DNA of 64,000 nt from Marsupella aquatica (Eukaryota > Marchantiophyta): contig OZ316898.1 in the NCBI GenBank assembly GCA_973895155.1, positions 8,804,001 through 8,868,000 on the forward strand. Direction: 5' to 3'. Shown here piece by piece: positions 9,976-21,357 of the stretch. Numbering within the stretch: position 1 is the first letter of the stretch; every line of letters begins with the position of its first letter. The notes under the pieces are model-generated. The model saw nothing but the letters and a program-made list of their open reading frames with translations, was not told the origin of the DNA and did no database searches. The translations under genes were made by a program, and so were the position numbers.

Positions 9976-10320
9976 TGTTAGGATTTACTCTTAGGTCTAG
10001 AGTTACGACTGTACTGTAGTTAATGCTAACCTTAGTCGCAGACTTGGTTAGGTTAGTCATGCTGTGCACACTCTATAACCAAGCGGTGTTTGCTTGGAGA
10101 GTGGGAACTCAGGCTCATTGTTACGGAGCTAGTTGAGAGATAGAGAGAACTTGCTCTATGGATGCTTGGTATGGCCGGTCGGCCTAGAGTGCAGTAAAGC
10201 TCATGTGTGTTCCCGTGGACGTAGCCTCATGTGGAGGTGAACCACGTATCTCTCTGTATCGACTCTTGTGCGTTGGATGGTTCATGGGCTTGCCGTTGCG
10301 ATTGTCGTCTATGCTCAACA
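9976..10320 (+). repeat. 3' LTR of copia copy 2
   Basis: The 345-bp LTR runs TGTTA...CAACA. Its second half aligns with 4177-4430. In place of the 18-bp array it has unrelated sequence around GACTGTACTGTAGTTAATGC. A TATA-like CTCTATAACC lies at 10071-10080. The bases after it (ATGTG) would be one half of a target-site duplication. Confidence 0.85.
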
Positions 10321-13300
10321 ATGTGGACCCAACCACAATTGCTCCAGAGTTACTAATTTTTTAGACTTTGGATGGCTAACCAACCTTATTAGTAGTCCTG
10401 AATCCAAATTATAGAAAGGAAAGCAAAAAAAGCAAATGAAAGGGGTTGGGTTAAGTCATTTTCTTAAAGAAAATAATCTCTTAGTAGCATGGGGTTCCAA
10501 TTTTGGGTTGTTTGGCAGGGTTGCAACTGTTGGTCACCCATTCTAGCAAGAAATACATTTGGTAGACCCCTAAATTGAAAAGTGTTATTGTGATGAATAC
10601 TCAAGGGTTTCACTTCCACAAAAATGGCACACCATGTGAGACAAACGATAATGTCGTTTTATTGGTTCTAGGGAAGATTGAAGAATTTTCTCATAAGAAC
10701 AATAGGTTCCTTTTAATACAATTTTGAGACTTAGAACATTAGTGTATTTTTCATCAAGTTTTATAGAGGTTAAAATGTAAAAAAAAATCTTGCATTTTAG
10801 AGGATCTGAAACCTAAAAATGTAGTAGATGATGCGTGGGCGTCCATATAGTGAGACCCTTGAGGATGAATCCCATGAAAATTTGAAGTTCTATCAATGAT
10901 CCATATCACTCATGGATCCATACGACACACTTTGCATTTGGGGGTCCATTAAATATATATCTTCCATTTTGTGCCCTTGTTTTTGCTTTCATTGCTGCCT
11001 GTGAATTTTGGCGCATTGTCGTGAGAGATATACCTAGTGGACCTCCAAACCAAATGTTTCCTCTTAATGGACCAAAAAATGGAAATTCTCTCCTAGTGGA
11101 CCTCAAGTTTTAGATTCTCTCCCAATGAATCTTTGGGCCCACTCCGTAGAGCAATGTTCTTGTGAAATGGCTTCCCGATGGCTTAACACACAGTTCAAAT
11201 TGACTAAGTATGTAGCCTGATAAGAGTGTCGTTGGTCAAGTGTAGTTACATCAAAAGGTAAATGTGTACTGTGCGGATAACACAAGGGCCATAATGCAAT
11301 AGCCCCGAGTGGTCTCCCTCCTTAATTGGTTGAATACATTATTACTATTGTATTCAAACTAAAATGAAGGATGTATGGTGGTATTGAAGCACCCAAGTGC
11401 CATAGCAATGTTTATTAAGTTGGATGAAACATTGTGGATAATGTATTCAAACTGCAAATGAAAGATCTTATCACCGCATTGGTGTACCCAACGTCCTAGT
11501 GCCACCTCCTAGCTTGGTAGAATACATTATGATTGTTGTATCCAAATTAAACTACAAAGGAAAAAGTTTATGGCCACATTCATTGAAGCATGCAAGCGTC
11601 GTAGTTGGGGCCATAGTGTATAGTGCCACCTCCTAGCTTGGTAGAATACATTATGATTGTTGTATCCAAATTAAACTACAAAGGAAAAAGTTTATGGCCA
11701 CATTCATTGAAGCATGCAAGCGTCGTAGTTGGGGCCATAGTGTACTCAACCCCATTGCTTTTTTGAAGAGAATGTGAACATTATATAATGTGCCCTCCTT
11801 CTATGAAACCTGTTGGTAACCTGCTTGTTCTCATTTAGTTTCATTTCTCAACATCTTCTTGTGCCACTTGTTCTTGCTTCTCCTACTCATGTTCTTGCTC
11901 ATGTTAGTCCTATGGCTACCCCTTAAGATGTGCAAACTGCAATGCAAAAGCAACCATAAAATATCATTGGGCCAATCCAAGTTTATGTTTATAATTTGGC
12001 GGCTCTTAGGCTTAATACATAATGTATTCTATTCATTATCATTTTATGCGCATACTCTCCGGTTTGTCCTAAACTCTAGTCCTCTAATTATTTGTATACA
12101 TTGTTGTACAAGTTGTAACTGCAATGCTCTGTGCTATGGCTGCATGGCGAACAATTGACTTCACATTGTCAGTAATTGTAGTCGGACTCATTTGGGGATG
12201 CCCTCAGACACTCATCAACTATAGAACATCCTGCATTTTACAATGACTTTTCACATTATGCTGAGAATTATGTTATAAGAACTTTTTCCACTATATAGTA
12301 CCTTTAGTGGACCGGGAAGTCCACTGGTCAAGATATATCTTTGAGTCTGCTAAAAAAAGAAGTTACATTTGGAGATACATTAACTGTAGTTACATTTACA
12401 AGGCAATTAAACTCTCCCATTGTTGCACTCTGAAATCTTGCCAAATGCCAAATGAACTGAGGGCGCCAGGGCGGTTTAAATTCAGTATCCTTTCGCGCTG
12501 CCAAGTGAGTAATGAGCAAAGTTAAGCCCAAAGTACATTAATGATTTACGAGCTCCCTATTTACGTGTCAAAGAGTGAGCGTAGAGCAGTCATTTGGTTT
12601 GCCATATCTATCCTCGTCGACACGTCCAATGGCCCCTTCACTCTCTCTCTCAAAACGTGGCACCCGATTCACGGTTCAAGCCCCTGTGGCGACGAACCGT
12701 CGCCTGCATGAAAGGCCGTTACGGATGGCGCTCTACGGTACGTGGGCCCTGTACCCAAGACCGTTACTGTCCTTGTTACCCAAAGCCAATCCCTGAGTTA
12801 AGTTAAGTTATTAATTACTCAGCGTTTAATTAGTTTTCAAATTAATTAAACAAATCGCATCACTGTGAGCTCTAGCTGAGGATACCCTCCCGGGTCTTGG
12901 AATTTTGCATTTGTGGATAAGAGTGTATGGTTAGATTTCTTTGTGTAATGTGCTATTATGCGGTATCATGGGAATGTTGCCAGTGCTAGTTTGTGATGCA
13001 AGTTGACCTCCATGAAGTGAACCAACAGCATCAGGGACCCAACATGTCATATATGTATATATACAATGACACTCACTAGCTACAGGGGCAGTTGTAGCTT
13101 GGACAAATAGGGAAAACATCCAACCCAATATCATGCTTATTTCTCCTAGGAGAAACAATCCTAAACATAACTTACTTTGCTAGCAAACTCAGTCCCTAAG
13201 CTAACCAAAACTTGTTTTCAAATATCTTAACTATTGCGTCAGGTGTTAGTAAAATGTAATTTTGGGACTCCTCTTTTGGCTAGCCAGATGGAGTCTCAGA

Positions 13301-13940
13301 AATGCCCTAGAAATACAAAAGTCAGTAAAGATCAAACCACATGAAGAACCCTATGTGACTCCCTAACGATACTGCTGGCAAGCCCCCTTCACCCTTACTT
13401 GCCCTAGAAAAGAAATTGTGCCTGCTTGCATCATACAATACCTCCTAGCTACAGTGTTTTGACATGCCATGGGCCCTGTAGGAGTCATATTCTTGTGACT
13501 TACTGAATTGTAGATCCCCTGCCTTAAACTTGATCCCCTTCATCATCCGTGTAGTTACACTGTCAATAAAAATGACATTAACTCAATTGTGCATAAGTGT
13601 TCATAAACCCTTATTTTGCACTTATATACTTGTTCGTCAGTGCAGCTTTCTTTTCACTTACAAAAAGTGCAAAACAGTGCAAAATGCTCAGGGAAAAATA
13701 AGAAAGAATAGAACGTCTCGCAAATAGCCAGGGCTGCACTTATGGAGTGTACACTTAGCGAAAGGTGACTCCACCAACTAGTCTCGTCTAATGATGAATA
13801 TCTGAAGGAGTGGTGAATGACTAATTCTGATTAGTTGTGGGATTTACAGGTAAGCAGAGAGATCCGAGGGACACGTGGACGACGGAAGGTCTACTTAACG
13901 AACGCTCTACAAATAGGGAAGTTTCTGATTAGTCTTTCAG
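10321..13940. other. Intergenic DNA, no gene supported
   Basis: This AT-rich sequence has only short open frames that match no family I recognise. It contains the tandem duplication at 11497-11744, and about 11300-11496 looks like one or two more diverged copies of the same unit (shared words such as GAATACATTAT and TATTCAAACT). The rest shows short AT-rich tracts and no clear structure. Confidence 0.6.
11497..11744 (+). repeat. Perfect 124-bp tandem duplication
   Basis: Two identical head-to-tail copies, 11497-11620 and 11621-11744, begin TAGTGCCACCTCC and end GGGGCCATAGTGTA. I see no difference between them, so the duplication is recent or an assembly artefact. Diverged relatives lie just upstream. 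Confidence 0.93.
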
Positions 13941-13954
13941 AGGAGAAATGTTGG

Positions 13955-14213
13955 AGAACTCTTCATTGAGAGCTCTGTCGCACGAAAGAAAAATTCACCC
14001 ACTGTAGAGTACTGTTGCTCGTTACAAGTGCTTCTGTAGATTGATTGTTCGCTTGCCATTGAGATTTGGTCGAGTGATTTTGTGAGGCGATTATCAGTGT
14101 TGCAGATTAGTGTTTTTGAGGGCTTTTCATCGAACGCCCTGTCGTGCGGAAGGAAATCTTACCTACAGTAGAGTACAGAGGAAAGTGGTGGAGAGCTTTT
14201 CATTGAGAGCTCT
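13955..14213 (+). repeat. Three repeated hairpin modules upstream of PARP3
   Basis: Three related blocks carry a short stem-loop followed by CTGTC and then a CTACAGTAGAGTAC-like word. The stems are AGAACT/AGCTCT (13955-13960 with 13971-13976), AGGGC/GCCCT (14119-14123 with 14136-14140) and AGAGC/GCTCT (14192-14196 with 14209-14213). Between the second and third blocks both sides of the stem changed together. They may lie in the PARP3 promoter or an untranslated first exon; no transcript evidence is available. Confidence 0.6.
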
Positions 14214-14846
14214 GTCTCCGCGAAAGAAAATCTTACCTACAGTAGAGTACTTTTCCTCGTTACGAATCCAGCTAAAGATCGATTGTTAGCTTGCAACTGA
14301 GATTTGGTCGAGTGGTTTTGTTTCCGCTTTTTGCCGGTGGGCCAGTGGACGGGATGTCAGCTTGCGGAGGAGAGTGAGGAATCTAGTGGTGATTCTGATT
14401 CGGTCCCGTGATCGGCCTAGTGAGCTAGTCGACTCGAGTGTCTGATCGATCACGAGTACAGAAAGTGCGGTTACTCACATTTGTACGCCTGATCTACAGT
14501 ACAGTAGGTTGCCATCGTTCATCGTCAACTCATTCAGCTCAGGTTGCTTCTTTAAAATGAAGTGAGTTCTTTCTCTTTCCTCTATTGTCGTCCATCAGAA
14601 TTGTTTGAAATCATCTGATAATCCAGCATAGTTCTGGGACTCGAACAGACATTTTGCATCTCAAAGCGAACTATGGGTCCCTGAATGTTGAAGGTAGATG
14701 TGGACGCAGTGCAAGAAACAGAGCGAAAGGAAAACAATTGTTCGCTAAATGATCAAGACCGAACTGTTTCTCCGCTATAACTTACTGAACTCGAAGGCTT
14801 TGGGTTCTTGTTCGTCATGGACTCACGAACTGGCCGGGGATGCGAT

Positions 14847-14922
14847 GCTGGCGTTGCATGTAGTTGACTCTGGCTAAGTGGACATGCTGCATTGGCCAGA
14901 GTCAATTACTTGCAATGCCAAC
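14847..14922 (+). repeat. Imperfect inverted repeat, MIRNA-like hairpin candidate
   Basis: Arms 14847-14874 and 14895-14922 (28 nt each) pair with few mismatches around a 20-nt loop. The inner 14 nt, including TTGACTCTGGC against GCCAGAGTCAA, are almost fully paired. Size and pairing fit a plant miRNA precursor or a tiny foldback element. I do not recognise either arm as a known miRNA. It lies about 245 bases upstream of the PARP3 start codon, so it may also be a 5' UTR structure of that gene. Confidence 0.45.
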
Positions 14923-15166
14923 AGAGCAGATCACCTATCATAATTAGTATCAGCAAACGTAGCCAAGGGCATCGTGGCCGCATATCACGACTGTAGCATA
15001 GATTCAACTTCATTGATTCCACAATGCCTCTGGAGAAATGTACTGTCTTGGGAATTCCTTTGATACTCTGTCCCTATCTTGCAATTATCTATTCTTGCGG
15101 ATACTTCTGCTATGGTCACTTCTATCGTTTGACAACGAAGCTGCATTTTGAAATAGGGAAACGGCG

Positions 15167-18100
15167 ATGGAGACACGAGGTAAAACGCGCCACGACCAAG
15201 CGCAGAAGGAGGATCCTGCTGCAACTCAGGACGCTCAAGGTGGCGCTGCTAAGCACGCTGAGAAGAAGAATTCTGGGTCAGCGCATGCTAGGCGGGGCAG
15301 AAAAACTGAGAACAAGGAAGCTCATCGTGACGAGTCTGACTTGGAAGAGCACGCGAAGGATGCTCCAACTAGCGGCGAAGAAGAAAATCCCAAGAAGACC
15401 AAGCAGACGAAGAAGGAGCATGATCACGACGAAGCCATGAACGGTGATGGTTATAAGAAGACAGCCGAAGAATTTGAAGAGTACGTACAGCAGTTGCACA
15501 GTAATGTGGCATTGGAGGAGATCAAAGCTATTCTCGAGGAAAATGGCCTCGATACACTGGGATCTGACGAGCAGCTATATCAACGCAGGTACGCATAAGT
15601 GTTATTTGTCTTGATCAATGTGTCCGAAGTCTCTCTGTATATCTCTGGATAAAGAAGACCCTGTGAAGAATTCCTTCACATTTCTGACATGTTTGCCAGC
15701 AACATGTTGAAGCTTAGGTGCCTGGTACTGAGTTGCATGTGCTTGAAGTTTGTATGTAGTGTCGTGGGATTACTTGATTGGCGTCCCAAATGTAACAGGA
15801 GATCTTCAAACCTTCGGAAGTGGACGACGTTGACAAGTTTGGGTTGCGCGAGTATAGCTTTCGGCGGGTTTAGAGTGTTTCAACATTTAAGTATTGCTTT
15901 TGCTAGACTCTGGGAATTTCGTTATTGGAGTTGATGAACGGTAGAGGTGCCAATCGAGACCCTTGCTAATAAACTCGTGCATGTTAATGGCCAGTGCCGA
16001 TCTTTTATTCTTCGGTACCTGTGAAGCCTGTCCATCTTGTGGCGGCGTGCTGGAGTTTACCGGCCAGACCTACCATTGTTCAAGCTATAGCACCGAGTGG
16101 GCCAAGTGCAACTACACTACTGTTGAAGGCCGTAAGGGAGGAAAGGCCAAACTTCCTTCGAAAGTGAAGAGTGATTTCTTGAAGAAGGTACTGATCTTGG
16201 TTTGACGCTTCTGGGATCACGAATCATGATTAGACCTTAGCTTCACACTAGATGAAATCTCGCATGTTTTTACTATTCATATACGTAGGGCCTACTAGAT
16301 CTTAGTTCTATATTTCTTGGATCACGAATGATCGATTCGACCCTAGCTCACTCTTCATAAAATCTCGCATGTCTACTACAAAGACATTTTGCTCCAAATC
16401 ATGTAGCTTCATTTACAGTTGGCTTGGTTCAATTCTGGGAAAAGCGGTTTATTGAAATGAAACTTGGTGTTGCTTCATCTTTGCGCAGTGGGTGAAGACT
16501 CATGTAATTGTGCCGCGCCTTTTCGACCCCGCGGACAAACCCTTCTCAGGAATGACCTTTGTGTTAGTTGGGCGAATGTCCCGTCCTCAGGTACGTCTCA
16601 CGCTAGACTCTCACAGGATGGATTTGATAACTTCGAACTGAACTAAGCGTTCATTTGCAAGTATCTTGAATAGTAGGAGAATTTTTTTATTTGACATTCG
16701 TTCTGTCTCCCGTAATTTTTTCCGAGGGCATCACTGAGTCAGCTACGCATAGGAACAATCATGTGATCACTAGTCCTTCACGAGTCTGAACTGCCTCACG
16801 AGTACGATCGATCATCTCGGACTCTGTAAATAAAATTCGTCCGCTAGAAACGTCAATTTCGCCTGACATGTCCCTTGGTCCACTGTGTCGATGACACATG
16901 GTCGGCAACTTGCACAGGGGGAGGTAAAGAAGGATATCGAGAAGTACGGAGGAAGAGTACTGAATTCAGCTCGAGAAGGTAATGCTGCTGAAAGCTGGGC
17001 TCGAGTCAGTTGGAATTGATTGAAGAATTAGTATCATTGAACTGTCTCGGTCGCCTCATCAAATTGAAGACAGGATGGCTGAAAGCATAAGCATGTGGTT
17101 GCAGGCGTAACAGCAATGCTATTAGCAGACCACGAGATCTCGCGAGGAGGAACGTCGAAACTGGAGAAAGCAGAGTAAGTACGCTCACCCTGTAATCTCT
17201 ACGTTTTCTGCTACGCTTCTTGGCAACATGCTCTATGTTTCCTGCTATACTTCTTGGCGATAATTCAGAAACTTAAACGCTCACTTTGTAATGTTCTACG
17301 TTTCCTGCTGCGCTTCTTGGCAACATGCCCATGTCTCCTGCTACGCTTTGTAGCGATTATGCAGAAACTTGAAGCTCATGCGCGGAAACCTTACAAGGAA
17401 CGATGATAAATCGCACTAAAAGTTCGAATGAGATTTTTTTCTGGAAAAGTTTCTCTCAATTGCAGCCGAAACTTTTGCGCGAGCACTAAATCGCTTTTTA
17501 TGAAATGGAAATTGCATCGACCTACCAAAAATACAGTGATTTCGGAGTGCCAGTCTGCCGCGAATCCTGGCTGAATGCGAGCATCGAAAAAATGCAAGCG
17601 CAGCCACTGGTTGCATATGACATTGATGACAAGGCAATACCGTGGGACATGCTACATCCCGAGGATGAAGCTTCCGAGGCATTGATGGCGGAGTTGAAAT
17701 TGGTAGGCAAAAGAGGAGTTTACAAGGACACTCGACTCGAAGAAGATGATGCCGGTAGAATTTATGAGAAGGATGATATCATCTACAACTGCGCTTTCTC
17801 ACTCTGCGACATCCATGTGGACTTAAATCAGTTAAGTGAACTTCTGGAGAGTATTACGTGCTACAAGGCAGGCAGGGGTTGGGATTTTTGGCTAAAGCTT
17901 GATCATCGGTCATCGCGCATCGGTCGATTAGAAGCTTCTGAATGCTAAATTTAGAATTTAGAAGGAGATATGTCCAATTGCTTCGCTTTGCTTGAAATTT
18001 CTTACCTGATTACCAATTTTTGTTGGTGTTCCTTTTCATTCATTTCAATCTCGTGAGTTAGGAGAGTTGCATGTGTCCGAGAAGAAACGTAAGAGCGGAT

Positions 18101-21100
18101 AGGCCCTGGCCTAGGATCCTTTGGACTAACGTAAGTGCTTTACGGTAAATTGTCCAGGTACGCTATATTGCAGCTGATTGAAATTCAGGGTAAGAAAAGA
18201 CGACGTATGGGTGATCGGAAGGGGGACGTCTATCTTTACGTGAAAGAGGGGCGAGTGGGCGACAGACGCGGGGTGCGAGAGCGTCTGGACAAGCAAGACT
18301 CGCCGAAAGCTGCCGTGAGAGAGTTTACCAAGGTTTTCGAGGAGTTGAGTGGGAATAAGTTTATGGAATGGAAGTTAAAGAAAAAGATTTCGAAGAAACC
18401 TAACAAGTATTTTCCAATTGACATGGTAAGTATGCAATTGCTGCAAGGGAGTGTTTCGTTTCTCGAACAGGATTACCCGACTGGAGAGTTGTGGCAGGAT
18501 GTGAGGATGAACATTTAGGTGTAAATCAGAATGGAAATCGTCGTCAGACGAAACATGTAACATATATTATCCTTGTTGAGTTTTGCGAAAACGTCATCAG
18601 ACAGTATGTAGACAATAATGAATACACATCCTAGCTCGGTTGTGCGAAACTTGAGAATCCTTAAGGGCGCTTGTTGTCTCGTATCTTTTGAGTGGACGTT
18701 TGCGATTGACTTCGTGTTGTTGTTTCAGGCACCAGGAGTGGATGCAAGAGCTGGAGCTTTGGGAGTTAGGCAGCTGGGAATTGCTGCAGCCCACAGCCAA
18801 GTGGATTCAAGAGTAGTTGAATTCCTCAAGACCTTATTTAGTCAAGAGGTTTACAGGTATTTCAGATTTGAGAACTCTTTTGGATCTCTTACGTATGAGT
18901 ATTCTATCTGCAGTTCAGTGCTTTCGTCTTCAGAATGTTTCGACGAAGTGAGAGAGAGCTGCCAGGGCTGCAGCTCATTCCTAATACGCCTGTTCAATTG
19001 ACTGAAGAAATAACTTCTATCACTGACTTGTACATTGTGATGATCGATACACGATGACGGTAGATATGCTATGTCTGAAATTGGTGTCGACGCACCTGAT
19101 TTGCCGACAGGCAACCTGACAAATTGGCACATTGATTTATGTGAGTGAACTCTCCCTTTCTCCCCTTGAGTATGCGAATCTCGGAAAACGAGGCGTAGAT
19201 GTCGATGGACAGATGCATTACTGGAAAATCTGGTGCGGGCCTTTGAAGGTGAGGGATTATTTTTAATTCCTCTGAACGGAAAAATTCTACAGGCCAAAAA
19301 TACTTAGTCGAGTTCTGCGAGTATCTGAAGACTGGGAAGGACAACGAGCAGAAGAAGGAGCAGATCTGCCTAGATTTCAGCAACAAGTGGTTTACACTCC
19401 TTCATTCAACGCGTCCATTTGTCATCCGCAACTTGGGTGAATTGGCAGAGCTGGTAAGTTTAACGCCTTACACTTTGAAGCTAGAATGACCTTTCGGACC
19501 CGCTACAGTCATTTGTGTATTGCGAATTCGCTGTGGATTTGAATGAAATGTTTTTTCGAAACAAATCTGACTTCTGTCGTTGAAACCTTCTCAGGCTGCT
19601 CCGACTTGGGAAACGGTACGAGATATATCACACGCGTCAAGTCTTCTCGGTGACATGACTGGGGATACACTCGACGATCCCATAGCAGATCGATATGCAA
19701 AAATGGAGTGTATGATGACGCCTTTGGATCGCGAGGGGGATGATTTCAAAATGATTTTGAACTACTTTAGCAAGACCATGGAGCCTCTAAAGTTTGCTGA
19801 AGGGGTATAGAGATCTCAAAAACTTATTTGTAAAGATGCACGGATTTGTAGTTGTCTTCTGGTGTTCGTTAGCAGTGCATATCCATTTACATGTTGAGGT
19901 CGATGGTTGCAAAGCCCCGCCATAAGTACTGTCATTGTATTGTGGACTGCAGGAATATGAAGTGACAATTGAAGACATTGTCCAGCTTGAAAGCAAGGCC
20001 GGACCATCGCTGAAAGACATTCTGAAAGTTCACAACCGAATGCTCTTATGGTGCGGTACGTGCAAAATTTCCGAAGCCTCACTGAGAAGCATTCATACTG
20101 TCTTGACAATGCTGCAACGCAACGAGTAAAATGTAGAATTGAACGCCTTCATGTGAAGTGATACCAAAATGGCCTCGTGGCAGAATGAGTTGTGCTGATC
20201 ATTACAATTGTGCTGTTGAACTGATCATGACCATGATGCTGAGGGCTTACGAGAACATTATGGATGGACCTTCATCTGAAGTTCAAATTTAATTTTGTGA
20301 GATCAAAACAGTTAGAAATTACAGTACAACGTGAACTGCTTTGCGGGAAATACATGAACATAATTTACCCTTCGCACGCGTGGGTTTTGTGTCCATCAGG
20401 GATGAGAACCAGCAATTTGCTCGCTTCCTTGCACAGAGGATTGTTGCCAGCACCTATTGATGCACCCGCTCCTTACTATTCGGTACGTCCTATCTTCTGA
20501 TGGAACATTATATATACAGGGATGACATTTTCAGTTCTGGAAATCTTCGGAAAGAAAAGATGTTTCATTCATTTCCTGGCTACGTCCGTCCTGAAGCATT
20601 GATATGTGTTGGGGACATGCTCATGGCAATAATTTCAATTCCTTTGTTCTCAGCTTGGGAAGGGTATATACTGTACCGATGCTGCTGCCAAAGCAGCTCA
20701 ATATGGCTTCACTGGAGTGGACCGGCCCGAAGGCTTCCTTCTCCTTGCAATCGTTGGACTCGAAGATCGCCTTGAAGTCCAAGCCCCCGAGAAGGTATGT
20801 AATAGTAAAGACATCCGAAATGCTATCGAACTGATTCAAAGTGAGTGCTCCACAATTGTATGTTTGATTCGTGGGACAACTTCTCTGTGCAGCCGGTGAA
20901 AGAGTACGAAGAAGCAGGCGTGTGCGTGAAGATCAATGGGAAGAAGGGTCTCGAGAACAAAGAGTATATCCAGTGGAAGTACGAGGTGACCGTTCCGTGC
21001 GGAACTATAACAGAATCGAAGGTGAAAGGTGTCCGAGATTACATGGAGTTTAACGAATACGTCGCGTACGACCCAATGAAGGTTTGCACACGACACAAGT

Positions 21101-21357
21101 TATGCGGACAGTGCGATGTTACTTCTTGGATTCAGGTAGTTGTCATTTGAAGGCAAGGTTGGTGTCCACTGATATTGACGATACGGAGTTTTCTCGAATT
21201 TTGACAGGTGATGCCAATGTTTTTGGTGAAAACGAAGTTCGAGATGGTGAAATCCGATGAGGGAGTTCTGATGGATACTGACGTTGAAGCCGACAACGCC
21301 GATGCCGATGAAGATGCAGCCGATGCTGCCGAGGCGGATGCTGCCTTAGAAGAGTGA
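15167..21357 (+). CDS. PARP3: Poly(ADP-ribose) polymerase, plant PARP3 type
   Basis: Nuclear ADP-ribosyltransferase-family protein linked to DNA damage. Exons: 15167-15588, 15995-16187, 16489-16590, 16918-16978, 17105-17174, 17537-17830, 18158-18425, 18729-18856, 19064-19140, 19293-19453, 19595-19804, 19953-20055, 20400-20482, 20654-20794, 20893-21081, 21208-21357. All introns are GT-AG with matching phase, giving 883 aa. Domains: Lys/Glu-rich N-terminus; PADR1/zinc region (Cys153, 156, 169, 179); BRCT (about 215-320); WGR-like domain with EGRVGD instead of WGRVG (411); helical regulatory domain (about 475-620); catalytic domain (about 690-850); acidic Asp/Ala/Glu tail. The His-Tyr-Glu triad reads Cys696 (LLWCG), Tyr730 (GKGIY), Glu826 (FNEY). 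Arabidopsis PARP3, as I recall it, also has Cys at the first position. The start was chosen because the N-terminus matches the family and the exon 1 frame is open. Confidence 0.9.

Larger units (their letters stand above)
4431..10320 (+). mobile_element. Ty1/copia element, copy 2, decayed
   Basis: This is a second element of the same family: leader, gag, pol, polypurine tract and 3' LTR. Coding sequence is very similar to copy 1 by eye, while the 3' noncoding region and LTRs differ much more, as expected for lineages that diverged while pol was under selection. No 5' LTR of its own is seen between 4431 and 5462, so the LTR at 3974-4430 occupies that place. Gag and pol carry several stops and at least two frameshifts, so this copy is not autonomous. 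Confidence 0.88.

Noticed and set aside
19213-19248. A 36-nt exon of PARP3 between two GT-AG introns
   Set aside because: It is phase-neutral but would leave a 44-nt intron. Skipping it gives a gap-free match to the remembered Arabidopsis PARP3 (HIDLCQKYLVEF against HLKRCEEVLLEF).
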